Shown here: piece after piece, positions 56,881 through 64,000 of the stretch
How the letters are laid out: each line of letters opens with the position of its first letter
Position numbering within the stretch: position 1 is the first letter of the stretch
Source of the DNA: Pyronema omphalodes
Lineage: Eukaryota; Ascomycota; Pezizomycetes; Pezizales; Pyronemataceae
NCBI GenBank assembly: GCA_024516155.1
Contig: JAJJXM010000027.1
Coordinates: forward strand, 552,001 to 616,000
Direction of reading: 5' to 3'
DNA length: 64,000 bases
Position numbers and translations under genes: made by a program
Notes under the pieces: generated by a model
What the model saw: only the letters and a program-made list of their open reading frames with translations
Database searches by the model: none
Told to the model about the DNA's origin: nothing

Positions 56881-59611
56881 TTAGCTCCTCTCAACACCCC
56901 TCAGATCTTCCACCGCAACTCTAGCAACTTTCTTCAACGCCACCCTTTCATCCGCCTCTCTATATTTCTCCCAAGTATCCAATCCACCCTCTGTTCCTCC
57001 TTCAAGATTGAGCGACTCATACCCCTGCTTAATCACCTCCTGTACCTGTTGAGGTGTAAGATTCTTCTTCCCCGATTTCTCCTCGATCAACTGGTAGTAA
57101 TGCTCCGAGACTGAGATAAGAGTATTGATACTGTTCCCTGCCGTGTAGTTATTGCCATTCGAGTATCCATTTACACCGTTAACCGGTGTCTCTCTTCCAC
57201 TTCCAAGTCCATTGGCAATATTTCCATTGGTACCGTTTGCTCCATTGGAACCATTCATTCCAGCCCCGTTGGTTCTGTTGATCTTCCCTCCACCCAATCC
57301 ATACAACTCCCTACACTTCTTCAACACCTCAAAGCTCTCCACCAGCTTATAAAAGATATCATCATAAGCCTCAGCATCAGGTAAAAACAGTTCACCCGAG
57401 CATAAGCTAAGAGTCAAAAGATTGATCCCACCATCCAACAACAAATTCAATCTCGGCAATCCCTTCAAATCCCCAGCATACTGAGTCAAGAACTTTATCA
57501 AACCCAAAACACTCTTAAATAGCTCTGACCAATGATACTGCAGTCTTGTTCTAGTACGAATGAGGAAAGAAATGGCGCGTTGACAAACACCGATAAGGGA
57601 GATATAAAGATCTACATCTAACCGCTTTCGGAGGTTGTGGGAGATACCATCGGAGAGAAGGTCGAGGATCGCACAGAGGAGAGGGCGCTTGGAACGAACA
57701 ACCGGGAGTAGAGGGGCCTTTTGACGACATAGACGGACTTGAGATTTTAGATCGTCCGAGGCGAGGCGCTTAGATAGAGAGGGGTCCTCGAGGAAAAGAC
57801 GCAGAACGGTCAGGTTTAGATTGGCGTAGAGAGTGGAGCGGTCGGAGCGGTGAGCGTGGTGGAGGAGGTAGCTGGTCAAGGAGAGGTAGGTAGAAATAGG
57901 GGATTCTGTGGAGGGTGGGGTCAGCGATTAGATTATTCACCAAACTATGAAACGCGGAGAGAATAATACCTTTGTTATCCTCGGCTTGATAGTTCAGGAA
58001 GTTATGGCAGAAAAGTTTATTGGCATTTACCCAATCATAAGTAGCCAAAAGCATCCCGGCTCTTGCGTTTGGTAGATCCCCAAAGCTGAGTTTCGAACCA
58101 TCTGGATTTGTTGCCGTAGGAGGAGGGGATTTAGATTTACCCTGACCCCCAGTAAGAATATTTAATCCAACATATGATAGGACAGTATTTAAACTCCATC
58201 CTTCTGGCATATCGTCCTGAATCGCAATGTAATCTGCCCTTAACGCAATTGATGAAGAACCGACTTCTGCAACCATTCTCTTTATTGCTCCTTCGTTCAC
58301 AAAGTCGTCAAATCGTAATTGGTAGGGATTTTGGAACTCGAATTTGTTGTCTAGAGAGAACCTGTTGTCAGCTTCTCTATAAACACCAAATTCATTAGGT
58401 GTGGGCTCACAGTTGGCTAATATGCCTAAGAGAACGAAGGGTTCATAGGTGAAATCCGCTGTGTCGGGATCGTTGATAAACTATGATCCGGACAAAAATT
58501 GTCAGCCTCATTCCAATCACTCGTTCACCTGCTCCTCCCTCCCATAAAAAGCAAAACAGAAATCACAAAAACTCACCTTCATCAGAGCAGGAAATAAATC
58601 CCTATGTGTAAAATAACTCAACAATCCCGTTTGAAATGCTCCACAAGCAATCTCTAACGCAACCTGTATCGCCTTCTTTCGTAACTCTGTAGTTCGTCCA
58701 TTCCTAATCACCATTTCCAAGCCAGCAACAAAATCCGTAAATACGGCATCGATATTGTGGAGACCCGTAAGCAGCGCAATAACGTCCGATGATAGGTTCA
58801 TAAACCGCTTCTTCAGCACTTCTCTCAGAAAAACCTGTAATGTCTGTAAAGGCAGCGTAGTCAGCACCATCCTACATATCCCGTATCCCATATCCCCGAT
58901 GGGCTTCTCTTTCCAGAAAAGCCCTCTCGTTTCCCTCTCATTCGTCTTTCCAGGTGCACTCACATCCAAAGCAAACTCATCCATTGGCGCCTTCCCCGCT
59001 CTAAACGCCGAAACACACCGTTCAAAAATTAACCTCGTAACAGGATGATGATGCAATAATTCATCCGGCCGTAATGGAGCAATCAGTGCTTCTAGCCCAG
59101 CTGGATACGGTTTCAGCAGGAAAAACTCCGTCCAGAAACCTTCCGAACGTTCTTCTAGCGCTTCGTCGTCTTCGTCGTCCTATAGCACAACAGAAAGGGT
59201 CAGCCGACTTTCCGGCACACAGAAATTTAGTTGCACCAAGCTCCTGGTTTACAATAGGCTCACGGCTTCGTAGCTTCGCAAGTTTGAAGGCTATGCACCA
59301 GAGAATATAACAACCTAATGATCAGATCATGCGAACCTCTGAGCCTTTGAGCCCCCGAGCTGTAACTGATAGCACAGCTCGCTTCCTTGTTTCGGCTGAC
59401 GGCCAAAAAGTCCGCCAGTACCCAGCCAGAAGTTCCCAGGAACCACAAGGTAGCTCAAATACGCCCAACTCACACGCGCGAAACCCAACATGCAATCCAC
59501 AAGGGGGAAGTAGGTATGGAGCCGTACCGCGAATAAGCTCTCGTATAAGCTGACGATTTTCGGTTGAAAGCTTGGACGGGCATCTTGAGTTAAGGGTGAA
59601 GGGACCGCCAT
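56881..59611 (-). CDS. Armadillo-like helical protein, ARMH3/DUF1741 family
   Basis: Four exons (59611-59528, 59179-58577, 58480-57970, 57905-56881) encode 740 residues with consistent phases. The first exon holds PSFQPKIVSLYESLFA, which joins after a 348-bp intron to an acidic DDEDDEALEE segment and GFWTEFFLLKP, the usual N-terminal block of this family. Later landmarks include FINDPDTADFTYEPFVLLG, NPYQLRFDDFVNE and the DUF1741 (ARMH3 C-terminal) region with VLRLFLEDPSLSKRL and KRPLLCAILDLLSDGI. The human relative C10orf76/ARMH3 acts at the Golgi with PI4KB; fungal function is not established. An Asn/Gly-rich repeat (about residues 600-650) interrupts the C-terminal domain and is probably a disordered loop. 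Confidence 0.88.
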
Positions 59612-60609
59612 GATTATTCGTGCCGGTTCGATCTTTCGATCTTTCGTTCCGGTGGTTCTAGCTCGTGTCTTCTTTCGTAGGTTGGGGATTCCGGGGGTTC
59701 AGGGTGCGTGGGTTCGTACCCTTCGACGTGTCGTGTTGATTCGGCCGTTTATTCGATCGGAGGCTCGAAATTCAGGGTGTTCGCGTTCGCGGGCGTTGCT
59801 AGGGGAAGCTCTTGCTCTCCCAAAGTTCTTCGGTTCGGGACAACTATTTCTTTAGCCTGAGAGTGGAGACTGGGACAGGTTGGGTTTGGATGCGCAGGAT
59901 CCAAGTTGCTCCCATCCCAGTTGCTTGGCGGAGATGAGATGGGCGTGAGGACACGCGACAGACAGATGGTGATGTTATTCCGCAGCAGATGAGAGATTGA
60001 TATGCGCCACAATATTCACGGAATTATGGTTAAAGGAAGATCCGGATCTTCAACAAGTTACACACGGCCTTACATACTTCACAGACAGTTTTTCTCATGG
60101 CTTTGACCTTAACGTCCACAAAACCCATGGCTTTGACGCAGCTAGATGAACCGAGATGCATCAACGCATCGGATATCGCTCGCGATAACATATCCGGATC
60201 GATCGAGATAGGTCTGTGGTGGGTGGGTAACAGAGTTTAGATATCACAGACCCTCTTTCGTCAGCGCCCAGACGCGATGAGCTGGATCATCATCGACGTC
60301 TGTGGCTTCGGAGAAACAACAAAGTTTCAATTCCGATAACTAGTCGTCTAAAGAATATTTACACAAGCAAACCAAAGACCTCGAAAAAGAAAAGGTAGAA
60401 CCGGAGAAGAGTGAAATAACTTCACAGAGAAAAGGAAATTTAAATGATGATTGGCACTTTTACAGGAAACTTGCATCTATATCACAAATACTTCCTAACT
60501 AACGCCAATACCTTTGATTAGCCTCGTACATGGCCATGCCGGGAAAAACGAGGTAGTTGATAATAGTCATGTGTGCGGCTGAGTAAATTCCTGATTGGGT
60601 GGGGTCTTG
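59612..60609. other. Upstream of ARMH3; no supported gene
   Basis: A divergent plus-strand ORF (59610-59855) begins directly at the ARMH3 start codon and is Arg-rich; it has no family and is judged a chance frame over the promoter. Confidence 0.5.
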
Positions 60610-60623
60610 CTTCGAAAGATCAA
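60610..60623 (+). repeat. Target-site duplication of the SINE, left copy
   Basis: CTTCGAAAGATCAA, identical to 60958-60971. Confidence 0.88.
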
Positions 60624-60957
60624 TAATAATAATAATAATATTCTCATTTATGTTCCCAACCGATAGGTTATGACAATCGTAACATTACTATTACATTTCT
60701 TTTTTCTCCCAAATATTTCCTTTGCTTCTTGTCTATACCTAAGAAGGCATAGATCAGGATAAGCGGGGCTACTCTTGACATATGTCAAGTGCCCTTTCAC
60801 TACACAGAGTGACTACTCAACCTGAGCCGCCGGGTAAACCTCCCTTGAGGGCAAACCCCGGTTACCAAGATATACCTGTGGGAGCGGCACGGGATTCGAA
60901 CCCGTTGCTTTTTGCGCAGTTGCAGGGAGTTATACCACTACACCACTGGGGCCGCCC
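60624..60957 (-). mobile_element. tRNA-derived SINE, 334 bp
   Basis: On the minus strand the element starts with a tRNA-like head (60957-60882, 76 nt). It has a perfect Pol III A box TGGTGTAGTGG (60945-60935), a perfect B box GGTTCGAATCC (60902-60892) within a 5-bp T stem, and seven pairing end bases (GGGCGGC with GCCGCTC). The D and anticodon arms do not fold normally, so it is not a working tRNA. A unique body of about 240 nt follows and the element ends in an ATT trinucleotide tail. Perfect 14-bp direct repeats flank it. Head, body, simple-repeat tail and target-site duplication together define a SINE; the LINE partner that mobilises it is not in the window. Confidence 0.88.
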
Positions 60958-60971
60958 CTTCGAAAGATCAA
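60958..60971 (+). repeat. Target-site duplication of the SINE, right copy
   Basis: CTTCGAAAGATCAA, perfect match to the left copy. Confidence 0.88.
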
Positions 60972-63900
60972 ACGCCCCAATAAACGAGGAAAATTTGTTC
61001 CATTTTTTATTTGCAAATTACGACTGCTGTTTAAAACCCCATTTTTAAAGTCATTTTTGATGGTGATACAGTCTGAATTTACTCCTATCGCTGGTTAGTC
61101 AAGTCATAAACACCAAGCTTCATAAAAAATATGCATCATCCATTGTCTCTATCCCATCTATGATCATACCGGTAGTAAATTCGGATGGAAAGTTACCATC
61201 CATCCTCTGTTTTGGTTAAACCTTCAAAAGGTTAGTCGAAATAAATATATGCCATCACAGTAACTAAAGATTACCCTTGTATACCTTTGTAGTGAGAATA
61301 TTAGGCTAATGATGTGGTCAACCCGATGTGATTGCTTTCTATATCAGAAGCTTGAAAGATATCAGAATCTGGGGGGTATAATAAGCATTGATAAAGTCTA
61401 CAGCAGGTCCTGGTATCCGATCTGGTGGGAGCATGGTCTCTATTGCTATCAGTGAATGTTTAGTCTACAGCAGTAGAAGATTTCAATCCCTCGTATATCA
61501 CCATTGTTGGTGACAAAATACCAGCAGTATGATACGAATCAGGACACAAAGCTTGTGGTCTGGTACATGATAGTAATTGTCTCAATATTCACGATGCTGT
61601 CTTTAAGAAGATGGCGAAATTGTTGGACTATCATAGTCAAATACCTTGTGCCGAGTGTCAACAAGTACCTGCCACCTGCTGAGGGTTATATGGATTAAGT
61701 TCTCCAGTGAACGAATGCTACACTCTAGTAACCGATCTATAATACTGATAAGTTATGCCAAAGTTGCTTCGTATAAAGAGGTTATAAAGCCGACCGGAGG
61801 GTTGCTATTTCATTTTAACTATCTGAATCTGTATCTGCTGTTAGAAAATCTGACGCCCACAGGAGGAAAGATGTTTGTACCCGTCTAACATACTGTTATG
61901 TTACGATTATTATGCATAAACTTCCAGAGACCCATTATAAATTAAACTCCAGACAGCATCATAGCTCCCATCAGAAAGTGCCAACAACGCTGAATGAAGA
62001 ATCTCTATGTGACTATCCGCAAAATCATGTCACGACTTGAATATCATCATTACCAATAACAATACAGTCCGTGGAGATAGAGTACGTAAATGTAGACTGA
62101 TATCAATCATCAATACAGAGGCAAAACCTCTGAGCTACCAGCAAATGATGGCCGCGTGATAGAAATGAGTAATCGCACGAAAAGCTGTTTAGTACTGAAA
62201 ATCTGCTACCGGGGCTTTGAGCCTAGAATTTTGATATTAGAAGAATATCCCCTGTATTGGCCTTTATAAATGTAGGGAATACGAGGATTGGATTTCTCTG
62301 TTTTGTAGAGGCTTAGATGTATAGTCGACTTCGAAGAAATATAGGAACTGGATTGTTCTATCTGATGCTGTCAAACCATGGCCTAAAGACAAGGAGCTTA
62401 AAATCAGCCCTTTTTATTCGAGAAATCAATGTGCGTGATTGTTTGGTGTAACAAGAGCAATCTCGATGAAACTTTCTGGGTTGTGTTAAGGATAGGTACC
62501 TCTGAGATCTCCGTTTCATCTTCTTGTTGTAGATACCCTCTCAATCGTGAATTCATGGGTCCAAAGCACGTCGCCATCCTTCAAGAATTCAGGAAGTACG
62601 GTATTTAGTCTTTGTGGTTGGTGTGGCGTAGCGATGAGTATCTTTGGTTGGGTTGGTTGCATGGAACGCTACATCAGCTTGTAGACAAACAGCATCTAAA
62701 AGGCGCATAGAATCCGAATTTCTTTTTCCTACTCTATCACTGTATTCTCTGTAATATCTCGTCAGATGCCATAACTTTAAATCCCGCATGGGGTTTTTAC
62801 TCCACTACCCATACTTATTAATCATGCATTCGTAGCTTTCTATGGAAACATTAATAGGATGGCGAGTAACAGTGGGCTAAAACAAAATCCGACTTTCGAC
62901 TCATATCCATCCAGTTTATTTCAAGACGGGAGGAAGGTCCTGAGATAAGACCGAAACGGAAGTGAGGATAGGTTTTATTGAAGACGATATGTGGAGATTG
63001 ATTTTTTCCGCCAGCAATAACTGAAGCTTAGTTTTGAGCCACCAAGAATCGGCCACGAGATTATGATTGATGCGCTCGACTGTACGCATGTCAGTTGTTG
63101 AAACCTTGCACAACAGTCTCGTGAGGTTAGAGTTATTCCATCATTCTTCTGTTAAAGTGAATATCGTAAATGAATTATTGGCCCTCCTTTACATTTGTTT
63201 TCGGAACACCGCAGAGGTTGTCGTATTACTGGCCAGGGAGTAAATCGGGTGAGAAGACATGATTACAGCCTTTCGCACGGCCTACTTCCTAGAGCTGAAC
63301 ATAACCTGATTGGCCATGCCATATTACTATCTGGGCTCAAGAGATAATATCTGTTGTATGTCTAGGTTCATATAAATACCTGAAGATATGGAAAGTCTGT
63401 CCTAGTGTGATACGAATACTAGGGCGGGTTTCAGCATAGACACCGCACTTTTGACACAGCTTCCCGAGCAATTCATTTTTATCACTGGTAAGCATTCTAA
63501 AATAATCCTCACTGCAAAGGGTTATGTGGTGAGGTGTTCGACGACAGTATGGTATTGCGACCGAGGAGGCTTAGCTTAGTTTGGATGATTAAACTTGGTA
63601 ATACAGTCGACTCTACTTTACGGCGCGAGATATAGCGTGGTTAAGCAGCTGACAAGTATGTCCTCTACTTATTGCATTGCATGGTTGGAAGGCTTTATCA
63701 CGTGGTAGGCCGACTGATGTCCCTGGCCTGCGAAGACTGGCTGCATGGTGGCACCTTGTCCGCTCCGCACTACCCATTTCCATCTCCACCTCTAATTCTT
63801 TGATCTCATAAACAGTCTTTCATATGAAAAGCCCATATTTCTAAATTAATCGTATGTCCAGCCTACCACTGGAATATTTTAATCACTGGATTAAGATGAC

Positions 63901-64000
63901 TAACTGCTTGTTTGTGCTTGAACTGACAGGATCTCCGTAAGTTCGCCAACCACGAGAAACTACTCGGTCGAGACTCAAAATGACTTGAGATAAACTAGGA
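60972..64000. other. 3-kb gene-poor end of the window
   Basis: No intact gene found. A decayed coding trace is likely at 62530-62790 on the minus strand: DLKLWHLTRYYREYSDRV and DAVCLQADVAFHATNPTKD read in one frame and LPEFLKDGDVLWTHEF in the next, as if split by a frameshift. I do not recognise the family. Confidence 0.45.

Noticed and set aside
60882..60957. Apparent tRNA gene on the minus strand
   Set aside because: A and B boxes, T arm and end pairing exist, but the A box is shifted relative to the acceptor stem and the anticodon arm does not fold; target-site duplications show it is the head of a SINE.
1..64000. CRISPR array, operon structure or bacterial-type elements
   Set aside because: Spliced eukaryotic genes throughout; the tandem repeats have no unique spacers of constant length.

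Overview
The window is nuclear DNA from a filamentous ascomycete (Pezizomycotina). Genes are split by short introns of about 47 to 140 bp with GTAAGT/GTATGT-type donors and TAG/CAG acceptors. Gene content fits this: a Zn2Cys6 regulator, a Vps62 protein, an SNF2-linked DNA methyltransferase of the DNMT5 type, a NodB polysaccharide deacetylase and an ARMH3/DUF1741 protein. The class within Pezizomycotina cannot be fixed from the sequence; Orbiliomycetes or Pezizomycetes would be reasonable guesses.

Layout. 1-739 (minus): 5' part of a tocopherol-cyclase-like gene. 4801-6917 (plus): a 2-oxoglutarate-dioxygenase-like gene broken by a 411-bp retroposon with a 16-bp target-site duplication. 7407-8498 (plus): the 24-kDa subunit of respiratory complex I. 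8.5-12.8 kb: gene-free, with several tandem repeats, then VPS62 (12790-14884, plus). 16081-17464 (minus): a Cys-rich single-pass membrane protein. 19629-26788 (minus): the largest gene, a 2247-residue cytosine methyltransferase/RING/SNF2 ATPase of the DNMT5 class. 28191-28979 (minus): an acidic, probably GPI-anchored protein. 31517-32581: a SANT/DUF6818-like protein. 33881-34993: a von Willebrand A protein. 36184-36606: a small secreted protein. 41093-42103 (minus): a four-exon DJ-1/PfpI gene that is invisible as one ORF. 45732-49094: a Zn2Cys6 transcription factor. 49380-52311 (minus): a heavily decayed GH3 beta-glucosidase. 53556-55999 (minus): a secreted polysaccharide deacetylase with three N-terminal modules. 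56881-59611 (minus): ARMH3. 60624-60957 (minus): a tRNA-derived SINE with 14-bp target-site duplications. The last 3 kb and the spaces at 36.6-41.1 and 42.1-45.7 kb are gene-poor.

There is no operon logic and no clear metabolic cluster. Housekeeping genes (complex I, VPS62, ARMH3) are interleaved with fast-evolving secreted, regulatory and decayed genes. The most notable items are the two retroposons with intact target-site duplications (one inside a gene), the DNMT5-type methyltransferase carrying two PCNA-binding-like motifs, the hidden DJ-1 gene, and the GH3 pseudogene. Exon boundaries were set by hand from splice signals, reading phase and family resemblance. For every multi-exon model called intact the phases add up to an open frame.
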